Assembly: GCF_002278925.1 (NCBI RefSeq)
Contig: NZ_NCJH01000006.1
Coordinates: 1 to 64,000 of the forward strand
Reading direction: 5' to 3'
Source of the DNA: Polaromonas sp. 39-63-25
GTDB taxonomy: Bacteria; Pseudomonadota; Gammaproteobacteria; Burkholderiales; Burkholderiaceae_C
DNA: 64,000 bases
Each line of letters begins with the position of its first letter. Position 1 is the stretch's first letter. A program made the position numbers and the translations under genes. The notes beneath the pieces are model-generated. The model did not search any database. It was not told the origin of the DNA and saw nothing but the letters and a program-made list of their open reading frames with translations. Of this stretch, positions 16,480 to 24,074 are shown piece by piece.

Positions 16480-17145
16480 ATGACCACACCCTCTTCCGCA
16501 CTATCCCTGATCTACGTCGGCGACCCGATGTGTTCCTGGTGTTACGGCTTTGGCGTGCCGCTGGGGCAGTTGCTCGAACGTTTCCCCGAGCTGCCGGTGC
16601 AACTGGTGCTGGGCGGCCTGCGCGCCTACAACACGCAGGTGATGGACGCCGCGCTGAAAGACAAGCTGCGCAACGCCTGGGCAGAAGTCGGCAGGCGCTC
16701 CGGCCAGCCGTTTTCACAGGCGCTGTTCGAGCGCGAGGATTTCATCTACGACACCGAGCCGGCCTGCCGCGCGGTCGTCACGGTGCGCCAGCATGCGCCG
16801 GCGATGGCCCTGCACATGTACCACGCGATCCAGCAGGCCTTTTATGCCGAAGGACGCGACGTCACCAAGGCAGCGGTGCTCGGTGAAATCTGGGACGAGG
16901 TGCATGGCCGCAGCAAGGAAGCCTGGGGCCACATTGATTTTTTGCGCGACTTCGAGAGTGAAGCCATGCGCCAGCAGACAAGAGACGATTTTGCGCAGGC
17001 GCAGCGCTGGGGCATACGCGGCTTTCCGGCATTGCTGGCCGTGCGTGATGGCCAGGCCCAGTTGCTGGCCAGCGGCTACACCGAGGCCGATGTGCTCATC
17101 GAGCGACTGGCACCACTGGCCAACCCGCCGGACGACACACCCTAG
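16480..17145 (+). CDS. DsbA-family (FrnE-like) thiol oxidoreductase
   Basis: This 221-residue thioredoxin-fold protein has an active site CSWC at residues 18-21 in the setting YVGDPMCSWCYGF. The cis-proline loop RGFPALLAV lies near residue 180. A long helical insertion between them is as in DsbA/FrnE proteins. No signal peptide is visible, so it probably acts in the cytoplasm on disulfides or as a glutathione-type transferase. Its TAG stop (17143-17145) shares a CTAG tetranucleotide with the TAG of the convergent cadR. Confidence 0.87.
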   Translation: MTTPSSALSLIYVGDPMCSWCYGFGVPLGQLLERFPELPVQLVLGGLRAYNTQVMDAALKDKLRNAWAEVGRRSGQPFSQALFEREDFIYDTEPACRAVVTVRQHAPAMALHMYHAIQQAFYAEGRDVTKAAVLGEIWDEVHGRSKEAWGHIDFLRDFESEAMRQQTRDDFAQAQRWGIRGFPALLAVRDGQAQLLASGYTEADVLIERLAPLANPPDDTP

Positions 17146-17615
17146 ACATGGCGCTTTTTCGGCGCCGGTTCCGCCGGGACCGAGGCCTGCGCATCGGCCA
17201 GCTCGTGCAGCGCTTCGATGATGTGGCAGTGGGCGTCGGTTCCGTCGCAGCGGTTGCGCAGCGCCTTGAGGTCTTTTTCCAGCGCCTTCAATTCCGCCAG
17301 CCGCGCGCGCACATGGCCCAGGTGCCCGTCCAGCGCGCCGCGTGCGGCCGCGCAATCGGTCTTGTTGTTCAGGTCCAGCCCCAGCAGGGTACGCACCTCG
17401 GCCAGCGACATGTCCATGGCCCGGCACAGGCGGATAAAACGCAGCTGATGCACGTCGCCTTCGCTATACAAACGATAGCTGTTGTCGCCCCGTCCGAGCG
17501 GGCTGAGCAGGCTTTCCTTCTCATAAAACCGGATGTTCGCGGGGCTGACGCCGCTTTGCCGCGCGGCTTCACCGATCTGGTAACCCCTGGGCGCGGAGGG
17601 ACTTGATACAGGCAT
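17142..17615 (-). CDS. cadR: Cd(II)/Pb(II)-responsive MerR-family regulator CadR
   Basis: This 157-residue MerR-type regulator has a winged helix-turn-helix (GYQIGEAARQSGVSPANIRFYEKESLL), a dimerisation helix and a C-terminal metal loop. The three metal-binding cysteines are Cys88, Cys123 and Cys130. With an 11-residue N-terminal extension these correspond exactly to Cys77/112/119 of CadR/PbrR proteins. The tail ends in KKRHV, shorter than the His-rich tail of some CadRs. It diverges from the CDF-type transporter gene and should bind the 17622-17642 dyad between them. Confidence 0.93.
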   Translation of the reverse strand: MPVSSPSAPRGYQIGEAARQSGVSPANIRFYEKESLLSPLGRGDNSYRLYSEGDVHQLRFIRLCRAMDMSLAEVRTLLGLDLNNKTDCAAARGALDGHLGHVRARLAELKALEKDLKALRNRCDGTDAHCHIIEALHELADAQASVPAEPAPKKRHV

Positions 17616-17618
17616 CGC

Positions 17619-17649
17619 TTGACCTTGAAGTGACTTGAGGGTTTCCAAT
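17619..17649 (+). promoter_or_regulatory. MerR-type promoter/operator of the CDF transporter gene
   Basis: -35 TTGACC (17619-17624) and -10 TCCAAT (17644-17649) are separated by 19 bp, the long spacer characteristic of MerR-family promoters. The dyad ACCTTGAAG-TGA-CTTGAGGGT (17622-17642, 7 of 9 pairs) fills the spacer. CadR should twist this promoter into an active form when metal is bound. The transporter ATG is 36 bp downstream. Confidence 0.8.
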
Positions 17650-17685
17650 CATGCCATCAACCCGATGTTTCTGGAGAACCCCTCG

Positions 17686-18324
17686 ATGTCTGCCCACTGC
17701 TGCGACCACGACGCCACCGCCGCCCAAGCCAACAGCCCGCGCTACCGGAAAATTCTCTGGATCGCGCTGCTCATCAACTTCGCCATGTTTGCGCTGGAAA
17801 TTGCGGCGGGCTTTCGCTCCGGCTCGGTGTCGCTGCTGGCCGATGCCATCGACTTTTTCGGCGATGCCGCCAACTACGGCGTGAGCCTGGCGGTGTTGTC
17901 CCTGGGCCTGGTCTGGCGTGCTCGCGCGGCGCTGCTGAAGGCTTCCAGCATGCTGGCCTTCGGCGTGTTTGTGCTGGTGCGGGCATGGTGGGCGGCCAGC
18001 CAGGGCGGTACGCCCGAGGCCTTGACCATGGGCGCGATCGGCCTGCTTGCCCTGATCGCCAATGTGTCGGTCGCTGCCCTGTTGTATGCGTACCGGGAAG
18101 GGGATGCCAACATGCGAAGCGTCTGGCTGTGCTCGCGCAACGACGCCATCGGCAACCTGGCCGTGATGCTGGCCGCGCTCGGCGTGTTCGGGACCCAGAG
18201 CGCCTGGCCCGACCTGGCGGTGGCGGCGGTCATGGCCAGCCTGGCCATCTGGGGCGGCTGGTCGGTGATGCAGCAGGCGCGGCGCGAGTTGCAGGCCGGC
18301 CGCTTGTCCCAAAAGCCGGTATGA
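17686..18324 (+). CDS. Short CDF-type cation transporter (no C-terminal domain)
   Basis: This 212-residue protein carries the six-helix Cation_efflux domain only. Ordinary CDF exporters are about 300 residues with a cytoplasmic metallochaperone-like domain that is absent here. Metal-binding acidic residues are seen in LLADAIDFFGDAANYG (TM2) and SRNDAIGNLAVM (TM5, with Asn in place of the usual His). The N-terminus MSAHCCDHD could bind metal. It is controlled by CadR through the adjacent MerR-type operator, so Cd/Pb/Zn efflux is the expected function. It overlaps the next gene by four bases (ATGA), indicating translational coupling. Start ATG 17686 has TGGAGA upstream. Confidence 0.88.
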   Translation: MSAHCCDHDATAAQANSPRYRKILWIALLINFAMFALEIAAGFRSGSVSLLADAIDFFGDAANYGVSLAVLSLGLVWRARAALLKASSMLAFGVFVLVRAWWAASQGGTPEALTMGAIGLLALIANVSVAALLYAYREGDANMRSVWLCSRNDAIGNLAVMLAALGVFGTQSAWPDLAVAAVMASLAIWGGWSVMQQARRELQAGRLSQKPV

Positions 18325-18701
18325 ACAACCTCACGCCCGCGCAGCGCCGCCGGCTTTTCATGGCGCTGATGCGCAGTTTCAGCACGGCCGACTCTGCAGA
18401 CGTCGCTGATCGCTGGGCCTGGCTCGAAGCCGCGCATGTGGTCGGGCAGCAGCAATTCGCCCTGCACTGGGCCTCGCATACGGCGATGCTGCGCTTCGCG
18501 CTGCAAACCCGGGACTTGGGCGAGGCAGCGGGGCAGGTGCAGCGCCTGGCCCTGGTCCCGCTGGGCCACCTCCTGCGGCGCCTGCCCGCCGGCAACAGCG
18601 ACCGCGCCACCGTCAGCGCGTTGGCGCCCATGCCGGTTGATGCGCGTTTGAGCCGGCTGATCCGGCAGGCTGCCGAGATGGCCGAATCGCGTTGCTTTTG
18701 A
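18321..18701 (+). CDS. DUF3703 family protein
   Basis: This 126-residue protein has the DUF3703 pattern: WLEAAHVVGQQQ, a following SHTAMLRFALQTRDLGEAAGQ and the ending RLPAGNS...VSALAPMPV. The family is recurrently found beside metal-efflux genes, as here, but has no assigned biochemical role. It is translationally coupled to the CDF transporter by an ATGA overlap (18321-18324). It has no signal peptide or membrane segment. Confidence 0.82.
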   Translation: MNNLTPAQRRRLFMALMRSFSTADSADVADRWAWLEAAHVVGQQQFALHWASHTAMLRFALQTRDLGEAAGQVQRLALVPLGHLLRRLPAGNSDRATVSALAPMPVDARLSRLIRQAAEMAESRCF

Positions 18702-18725
18702 ACTTTCCGCCTGCCGCCGTATCAT
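18698..18725 (+). promoter_or_regulatory. Candidate sigma-70 promoter of the copper operon
   Basis: TTGAAC (18698-18703), 16-bp spacer, TATCAT (18720-18725). The expected transcription start about 7 bases on coincides with the ATG at 18732. There is no ribosome site there, so the first gene may be translated from a leaderless message. The -35 overlaps the stop codon of the DUF3703 gene. Confidence 0.5.
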
Positions 18726-18731
18726 CTACCT

Positions 18732-19172
18732 ATGCGCCGTCCCTTGTTCATTGCCATGATCTTCCTGCTGCTCCTGCGCGGCTGGGTGGGCGATGCCATG
18801 GCCACTGGCATGGCCGCCGGCCATCTGCAACAAGTTTCTCCCGCTACAGAATCAGTAGCTGCGCACGCCCATGAATCATGGGCTGACGACCATTTTGACC
18901 ATGACATGGCAATGGAGCCGGCAGCATCCATGACGCATTCGGCGACTCCTCCGGATTGCGCAGGACACGCCTCCGGCCAGACTTCCGACCCCATGGGCGC
19001 CACCGGGCACTGCGACTCCTGCGCCGCCTGCCAGGCCTGCAACACGGTGGCGCTGTCGCCGGTGACAGCCAGCACTGCCTCCCTTGCCGTTTCCCCTGCA
19101 CTGCCGCACTCGCCGGCCGCGCAATTTGCCAGCGCCTTCGCGACGCTGGGCCAAAAACCACCCATTTCCTGA
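18732..19172 (+). CDS. Exported Cys/His/Met-rich protein of copper cluster
   Basis: This 146-residue protein has a signal-peptide-like start (PLFIAMIFLLLLRGWVGDAMA) and a metal-rich body: HAHESWADDHFDHDMAM and HCDSCAACQACN. It resembles the DUF2946-like small exported proteins that accompany copper-resistance genes. Binding of copper in the periplasm is an inference from composition and position. Residues about 38-56 are encoded by a TAGCTG-type repeat (18844-18899), an unusual insertion within a gene. It heads the plus-strand run that continues to the CusF-like gene. There is no ribosome site before the ATG. Confidence 0.7.
   Translation: MRRPLFIAMIFLLLLRGWVGDAMATGMAAGHLQQVSPATESVAAHAHESWADDHFDHDMAMEPAASMTHSATPPDCAGHASGQTSDPMGATGHCDSCAACQACNTVALSPVTASTASLAVSPALPHSPAAQFASAFATLGQKPPIS
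18844..18899 (+). repeat. TAGCTG-type dispersed repeat, copy 5, inside a coding sequence
   Basis: GCTACAGAATCAGTAGCTGCG, CACGCCC, an 8-base spacer, GGGCTGACGACCATTTTGA. It matches the 54839-54897 copy (reverse strand) across GCTA-(4)-AATCAGTAGCTG. It is read in frame by the Cys/His-rich exported protein. Confidence 0.65.
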
Positions 19173-19283
19173 CCTCCAGGCCCGTAGTGGGTCTGTACTT
19201 GTCATCCGGCACGGGCAGCCTGCCCTTTTTGCCGGATTCGCGCGATTTTTCCTATCGCCCCGCTTGTCCCTCAGGAGATTTTT

Positions 19284-19598
19284 GTGACCTTCCGTATCCT
19301 TTTTTGCATGCTGCTCCTGCCGCTGGGCAGCGTCCATGCGCAGGGCGCACCGGCCCCGCAGGCCGCCGACCCCGCGGCGCCCGTGCCGACGGTGAGCTAC
19401 CGCTCCGTGTTTGCCGACCTGCCCACCGGCGTGGAAGCTGGCCGGGAGGACTGGAAAAAAGCCAACAACGACGTCGGCCGCTTCACGCGCGGCCATATCG
19501 ACATCCTCAAGTCGGAGCAGCAGCAGGCAGCGCCAGCGGCCCCTGCGGCCACGCCGGATACCGCCCCACCTGCGGCGGCCCATCCCTACAAACATTGA
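19284..19598 (+). CDS. Small exported protein preceding the TolC-like gene
   Basis: This is a 104-residue protein with a cleavable signal peptide ending in VHAQG. A conserved middle reads YRSVFADLPTGVEAGREDWKKANNDVGRFTRGHIDILK, and the Ala/Pro-rich tail ends HPYKH. Similar short proteins often directly precede TolC-like genes in betaproteobacterial copper clusters. No function is known to me. The start is GTG 19284 with CAGGAG upstream. It lies eight bases before the TolC-like gene and is clearly cotranscribed. Confidence 0.75.
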   Translation: MTFRILFCMLLLPLGSVHAQGAPAPQAADPAAPVPTVSYRSVFADLPTGVEAGREDWKKANNDVGRFTRGHIDILKSEQQQAAPAAPAATPDTAPPAAAHPYKH

Positions 19599-19606
19599 GC
19601 TTCACC

Positions 19607-21025
19607 ATGCTTTCATTCCAGAAATCCGCAACGGCCCTGCTGGCGGTCGCGACACTGGCCGGCTGTGCCAGCCTGTCGCCCGACGGCAACCAGACGGACA
19701 TCAACACCCTGACCGCCGGCAAGACAGCGGGCATCAACGCGCCGGTCGGGCGCGGCGACAGCGCAGAAACCCGCGACGCGGTGACCCGGCTGCTGGCCGG
19801 GCCGCTGACCACCGAATCGGCCGTGCGTATTGCGCTGCTGAACAACCCGGGCATCCATGCTTCCATGGCCACGCTGAACATCAGCGATGCCGACCGTGTG
19901 CGCGCCGGCACGCTGCCGAACCCGCATTTCTCGATTGGCCGTTTCGTCGAAGGCAGCAAGGTGGAGATCGAGCGCGGCATCGGCTTCAATGTCATCGGCC
20001 TGCTCACCCTGCCCTGGCGCGCCAAATACCAGAACCAGCAGCATGAGGTGGCCAAACTGCAGGCGGCGCAGGAGGTCGTCAAACTCGCATCTGACACGCG
20101 CAAAGCCTGGATCAACGCCGTCGCCGCCCAACAGACCGCCAGCTACATGAAAGATGCCAAGGAAGCAGCCGAGGCCAGCGGTGAACTGGCCCGGCGCCTG
20201 GCACGTGTGGGCAACTGGAGCAAGCTGAACCAGGCGCGCGAGCAGGCCTTTGTTGCCGATGCCGCAGCGCAGCTGGCACGCAGCCAGAACGCAGCTTATG
20301 CCGCACGCGAAAAACTCATACGCCTGATGGGCCTGTGGGGTGCACAGACGCAGTTCACGCTCAGCGAGCGCTTGCCGGATCTTCCGAAAACCATTGCCGA
20401 CATGCCGGACATCGAGGCTAGAGCCCTGCGCGATCGCCTCGACGTGCGCGCCAGTGTGGCGCAGGCAGGCTACGTCGCCGACAACATGGGCTTGACCCGC
20501 AGCACAGGCTTCATCAACGCCCTCGATGCCAAATACTCACGCAACACCACCTTTGACAACGCCACCGGCGACAAGGAGATCAAGCGCGGCTGGGAGCTGG
20601 AGTTGCCACTGCCGATTTTTGACTGGGGCGGCGCCAGCAACGCACGCGCGCAGGGCCAGTACATGCAGTCGGTCGCGCGTGTGCGCGAGACGGCCATCCA
20701 GGCCCGCTCCGAGGCGCGCGAAAGTTACCACGCCTGGCGCACCGCGCATGACCTGGCGCTGCATTACCGCAACGAGGTCGTGCCGCTGCGCAAGTTCATC
20801 AACAACGAGCTGCTGCTGCGCTACAACGGCATGCTCTCCAGCGTGTTCGAGCTGCTGGCCGATACGCGCACCAGCATCACGGCGGTCAACGCCAGCATCG
20901 AGGCGCAGCGCGACTTCTGGCTGGCCGATACCGACCTGCAAACCACACTGACAGGGACCTCCGCCGGCATGGCGCCCCTGGCCGCCGGCGCTGCTGCCGG
21001 CAGCAGCGACGCCAAAGGACATTGA
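19607..21025 (+). CDS. TolC-family outer-membrane efflux lipoprotein
   Basis: This 472-residue protein has a lipobox (ATLAGC, Cys20) and the two-repeat TolC/OEP organisation with long helices rich in Ala, Gln and Arg. Family landmarks include LLNNPGIHASMATLNIS, a LPNPHFSIGRF strand, WELELPLPIFDWGGASNARAQ and RYNGMLSSVFELLADTRTS. It should form the trimeric outer-membrane duct of a tripartite exporter. No RND pump (CusA-like) or adaptor (CusB-like) gene lies in this cluster, so its inner-membrane partner must be encoded elsewhere. It ends one base before the multicopper oxidase ATG. Confidence 0.88.
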   Translation: MLSFQKSATALLAVATLAGCASLSPDGNQTDINTLTAGKTAGINAPVGRGDSAETRDAVTRLLAGPLTTESAVRIALLNNPGIHASMATLNISDADRVRAGTLPNPHFSIGRFVEGSKVEIERGIGFNVIGLLTLPWRAKYQNQQHEVAKLQAAQEVVKLASDTRKAWINAVAAQQTASYMKDAKEAAEASGELARRLARVGNWSKLNQAREQAFVADAAAQLARSQNAAYAAREKLIRLMGLWGAQTQFTLSERLPDLPKTIADMPDIEARALRDRLDVRASVAQAGYVADNMGLTRSTGFINALDAKYSRNTTFDNATGDKEIKRGWELELPLPIFDWGGASNARAQGQYMQSVARVRETAIQARSEARESYHAWRTAHDLALHYRNEVVPLRKFINNELLLRYNGMLSSVFELLADTRTSITAVNASIEAQRDFWLADTDLQTTLTGTSAGMAPLAAGAAAGSSDAKGH

Positions 21026-21026
21026 C

Positions 21027-22445
21027 ATGAACATCAACAACGAACGCAGACGATTTTTTGCCGGCGCAGCCGCTGCCACAGCGACTGCGGTGGCCGCCAG
21101 CGCGGTCAGCCGCGTTGCCATGGCTGCCCTGCCCGAGCCGGTGCTGCAGGGCAAACCCGACACCATGCCGCCGCTGGTCCCCAGCACCGGCCGGCCCTAC
21201 AACCCGGTGGTCACGCTCAACGGCTGGACGCTGCCCTGGCGCATGAATAGCGGCGTCAAGGAGTTTCACCTGGTGGCCGAGCCGGTGGTGCGCGAGATGG
21301 CGCCCGGTTTCAAGGCCAACATGTGGGGCTACAACGGGCAAAGCCCCGGCCCGACCATCGAGGTGGTGGAAGGCGACCGCGTGCGCATTTTTGTCACCAA
21401 CAAGCTGCCCGAACACACCAGCGTGCACTGGCACGGTCAACGCCTGCCCAATGGCATGGACGGCGTCTCAGGCCTGACGCAGCCGGCCATTCCGGTCGGC
21501 AAGACTTTTGTCTACGAGTTTGTCGCGCGGCGGCCCGGCACCTTCATGTACCACCCGCACGCCGACGAGATGACACAGATGGCCATGGGCATGATGGGTT
21601 TCTGGATCACCCACCCGAAGGCGAAACACCCGCTGATCGACGAGGTGGACCGCGACTTCGTGTTCCTGCTCAACGCCTACGACATTGACCCCGGCAGCAT
21701 GACACCCAAGATCATGACCATGACGGACTTCAACCTGTGGTCGTGGAACAGCCGGGTCTTTCCGGGCATCGACACGCTCAATGTGCGCAAGGGCGACAAG
21801 GTGCGCATACGCATGGGCAACCTGACCATGACCAACCACCCCATCCACCTGCACGGCCACGAGTTCATGGTCACCGGCACCGACGGCGGGCCCACGCCGA
21901 AATCGACACGCTGGTACGAGGTCACCACCGACGTCGCGGTAGGCCAGATGCGGCAGATCGAGTTTCTGGCAGACGAGGAAGGCGACTGGGCCTTCCACTG
22001 CCACAAGAGCCACCACACCATGAACGCCATGGGCCACGATGTGCCGACCATGATAGGTGTGGACCACCGCGGCCTGATCAAGAAGCTGCAGAAGGCCGTG
22101 CCCGACTACATGGTCATGGGCGAACGCGGCATGGCCGACATGGGCGAGATGGAGATGGAAATCCCCGAAAACACCGCCCCCATGATGACCGGCACCGGCC
22201 CCTTCGGCCCGGTCGAAATGGGCGGCATGTTCAGCATGCTCAAGGTGCGCAAAAACCAGAAACCCGGTGACTACAAGGACCCGGGCTGGTACAAGCACCC
22301 GGCCGGTACCCAGGCCTATGAATGGACGGGCGCATTGCCCGACGCGACGCGGCCACGTCTTGGCAGCAAGGCCATGCCGGCGACCTCACCGGGCCCCGTG
22401 ACACAGGTCCAGATCCGCAAACCTTCCGGCCATGCCGGCCACTGA
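21027..22445 (+). CDS. Two-domain multicopper oxidase (copper oxidase)
   Basis: This 472-residue protein is exported by Tat (ERRRFFAGAAAATATA). All four copper motifs are intact: HWHG (about residue 133), HPHADE (about 177), HPIHLHGHE (about 271) and HCHKSHHTMNAM (about 324), the last matching HCHxxxHxxxxM of a type 1 site with Met. The first and last motifs are only about 190 residues apart, as in two-domain laccases, which work as trimers. The three-domain CueO/CopA layout is longer. After residue 345 there is a Met-rich extension (MGERGMADMGEMEMEIP). Oxidation of Cu(I) in the periplasm is the expected role from context. It is in operon with TolC-like and cupredoxin genes. Confidence 0.9.
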   Translation: MNINNERRRFFAGAAAATATAVAASAVSRVAMAALPEPVLQGKPDTMPPLVPSTGRPYNPVVTLNGWTLPWRMNSGVKEFHLVAEPVVREMAPGFKANMWGYNGQSPGPTIEVVEGDRVRIFVTNKLPEHTSVHWHGQRLPNGMDGVSGLTQPAIPVGKTFVYEFVARRPGTFMYHPHADEMTQMAMGMMGFWITHPKAKHPLIDEVDRDFVFLLNAYDIDPGSMTPKIMTMTDFNLWSWNSRVFPGIDTLNVRKGDKVRIRMGNLTMTNHPIHLHGHEFMVTGTDGGPTPKSTRWYEVTTDVAVGQMRQIEFLADEEGDWAFHCHKSHHTMNAMGHDVPTMIGVDHRGLIKKLQKAVPDYMVMGERGMADMGEMEMEIPENTAPMMTGTGPFGPVEMGGMFSMLKVRKNQKPGDYKDPGWYKHPAGTQAYEWTGALPDATRPRLGSKAMPATSPGPVTQVQIRKPSGHAGH

Positions 22446-22459
22446 TTCAAAGAACACCC

Positions 22460-23047
22460 ATGACGACACGTTTTACTCTCAAATTGATAGCTGCCAGCGC
22501 TTTATTGGTGGGGGCTGGAGGCACATTTGGCCAACATGTTCACGCGCCCACGCACAATGCCAGCCCTTATGCCGGCCAGCAGACCCGGGAGATCAAGACC
22601 CTCTCGTCTGCCCAGACCGCCGACCTGCTCGCCGGCAAGGGGATGGAGCTGGCCAAGGCCGCCGAACTCAACGGCTACCCCGGGCCCATGCACACGCTGG
22701 AGCTGGCCGCGCAACTCGAACTGAGCGCTGAGCAGAAGCAGGCCAGCGAAGCGCTGATGAACCGCCACAAGGCGGAGGCCCGAGACCTGGGCGCGCAACT
22801 GGTGCAGGCCGAACGTGCGCTGGACCAGGCTTTTGCGTCGCGCCAGATCGATGCGACCCGGCTGGCGGCCCACACCGACAGCACAGGCCGGTTGCAGGCC
22901 TTGCTGCGCAAGTCGCACCTGGACACCCATCTGCAGCAAACCGCGCTGCTGACACCGACGCAGATCTCCCGTTATGCGCAACTGCGCGGTTATGCCGGGC
23001 CTGCCGACAACGCAGCGCCGGCCGCCGCCTCCACCCACAAGCACTGA
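22460..23047 (+). CDS. Periplasmic Spy/CpxP-like protein with repeat-derived signal peptide
   Basis: This 195-residue exported protein has a signal peptide MTTRFTLKLIAASALLVG followed by GAGGTFGQ. Mature residues are His-rich at both ends (HVHAPTHN, STHKH). The helical middle ELAAQLELSAEQKQASEALMNRHKAEARDLG resembles LTxxQ-type Spy/CpxP/CnrX-like metal-stress proteins. A chaperone or metal-sensor role is inferred. Codons for residues about 7-25 coincide with a TAGCTG-type dispersed repeat, which thus encodes the hydrophobic core of the signal peptide. It lies 14 bp after the multicopper oxidase stop. Confidence 0.75.
   Translation: MTTRFTLKLIAASALLVGAGGTFGQHVHAPTHNASPYAGQQTREIKTLSSAQTADLLAGKGMELAKAAELNGYPGPMHTLELAAQLELSAEQKQASEALMNRHKAEARDLGAQLVQAERALDQAFASRQIDATRLAAHTDSTGRLQALLRKSHLDTHLQQTALLTPTQISRYAQLRGYAGPADNAAPAAASTHKH
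22478..22533 (+). repeat. TAGCTG-type dispersed repeat, copy 6, encoding a signal peptide
   Basis: CTCAAATTGATAGCTGCCAG, CGCTTTATTGGTGG, GGGCTGGAGGCACATTTGGCC. It is a near-consensus copy, very like 13029-13080 and 31661-31725. It is translated in frame as LKLIAASALLVGAGGTFG in the CpxP-like protein. Confidence 0.72.
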
Positions 23048-23065
23048 TTTGAAAGAGACATGTTC

Positions 23066-23566
23066 ATGAAAAAATTTCACCCTCTCCTCGCCGCGCTGCT
23101 GCTCGCGGGCACCACCACCTTGAGCCTTGCCCATGGAGACGATCCGAAAACGCACAAGGCAGCTGCAGCCATCAAGGAGCAGAAGGAATGGGGCATCGCA
23201 GGTGACGCCAGATCGGTCACGCGCACCGTGACCCTGACCATGGACGACAACATGCGTTTCACGCCCGACAAGCTGGACTTCAAGCAGGGCGAGACCGTGC
23301 GTTTTGTCATCCGCAACAAAGGCAAGCTGCTGCACGAGCTGGTCATCGGCACGAAAAAGGAGCTCGATGAACATGCTGCCCTGATGCTGAAGTTTCCCAC
23401 CATGCAGCACGATGAACCTTACATGGCCCACGTCGGCGCTGGCAAGCGCGGTGGCCTGATCTGGACCTTCAACCGCGCCGGCGAGTTCGACTTTGCCTGC
23501 CTGATCGCCGGCCACTACCAGGCGGGCATGATCGGCAAGATCAGTGTCACCGCGGCATCCCGTTAA
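23066..23566 (+). CDS. Periplasmic cupredoxin (plastocyanin/azurin-like)
   Basis: This 166-residue exported type 1 copper protein has a signal peptide MKKFHPLLAALLLAGTTTLSLA. Ligands are His in KLLHELVIG and the Cys/His/Met set in FACLIAGHYQAGM (Cys144, His149, Met154). The mature part begins HGDDPKTH. It probably carries Cu or electrons to or from the neighbouring multicopper oxidase. ATG 23066 is preferred over ATG 23060 because the AAAGAGA ribosome site is then at a normal distance. Confidence 0.9.
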   Translation: MKKFHPLLAALLLAGTTTLSLAHGDDPKTHKAAAAIKEQKEWGIAGDARSVTRTVTLTMDDNMRFTPDKLDFKQGETVRFVIRNKGKLLHELVIGTKKELDEHAALMLKFPTMQHDEPYMAHVGAGKRGGLIWTFNRAGEFDFACLIAGHYQAGMIGKISVTAASR

Positions 23567-23586
23567 ACATCACTCCAGGAGAAATC

Positions 23587-24054
23587 ATGCAAAGAAGATT
23601 TTTTATTCAAACCGTGGTCAGCCTCGCCGGCACTTCCCTGCTGGCGCCTGCATTGATGGCCCAGACCCGGCCGCAGGTCGAAGTCTGGAAAGACCCCAAC
23701 TGCGGTTGCTGCAAGGACTGGGTGATCCACATGGAAGCCAACGGTTTCGATGTCAAGGTCCACGACAGCGGCAACGCCGCTGCGCGCAAGCGGCTGGGCG
23801 TGCCCGACAAGCTCGGCTCCTGCCACACCGCACTGATCGGCGGCTACGCCATCGAAGGCCATGTGCCGGCACGCGAGGTGCATCGCCTGCTCAAGGAACG
23901 CCCGGTTGCCGTCGGTCTGTCGGTACCCGGCATGCCGGTCGGCTCGCCCGGCATGGATGGCGCCATTTACGGCAACCGAAAGGACCCGTATGACGTGGTG
24001 CTCATCAGCCGCAGCGGGACGACCCGCGTTTATCAAAGTTATCACCGCGCCTGA
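23587..24054 (+). CDS. DUF411 metal-binding exported protein
   Basis: This 155-residue protein has a twin-Arg or Sec leader (MQRRFFIQTVVSLAGTSLLAPALMAQ) and the DUF411 core: VWKDPNCGCCKDW (Cys-x-Cys-Cys), LGSCHTALIGGYAIEGHVPA and PGMPVGSPGM. Family members bind copper or related metals in the periplasm and are typical of copper clusters. It sits between the cupredoxin and CusF-like genes with 20-bp gaps, so it is in the same operon. Confidence 0.92.
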   Translation: MQRRFFIQTVVSLAGTSLLAPALMAQTRPQVEVWKDPNCGCCKDWVIHMEANGFDVKVHDSGNAAARKRLGVPDKLGSCHTALIGGYAIEGHVPAREVHRLLKERPVAVGLSVPGMPVGSPGMDGAIYGNRKDPYDVVLISRSGTTRVYQSYHRA

Positions 24055-24074
24055 GCGCATTCAAGGGAATTGAC

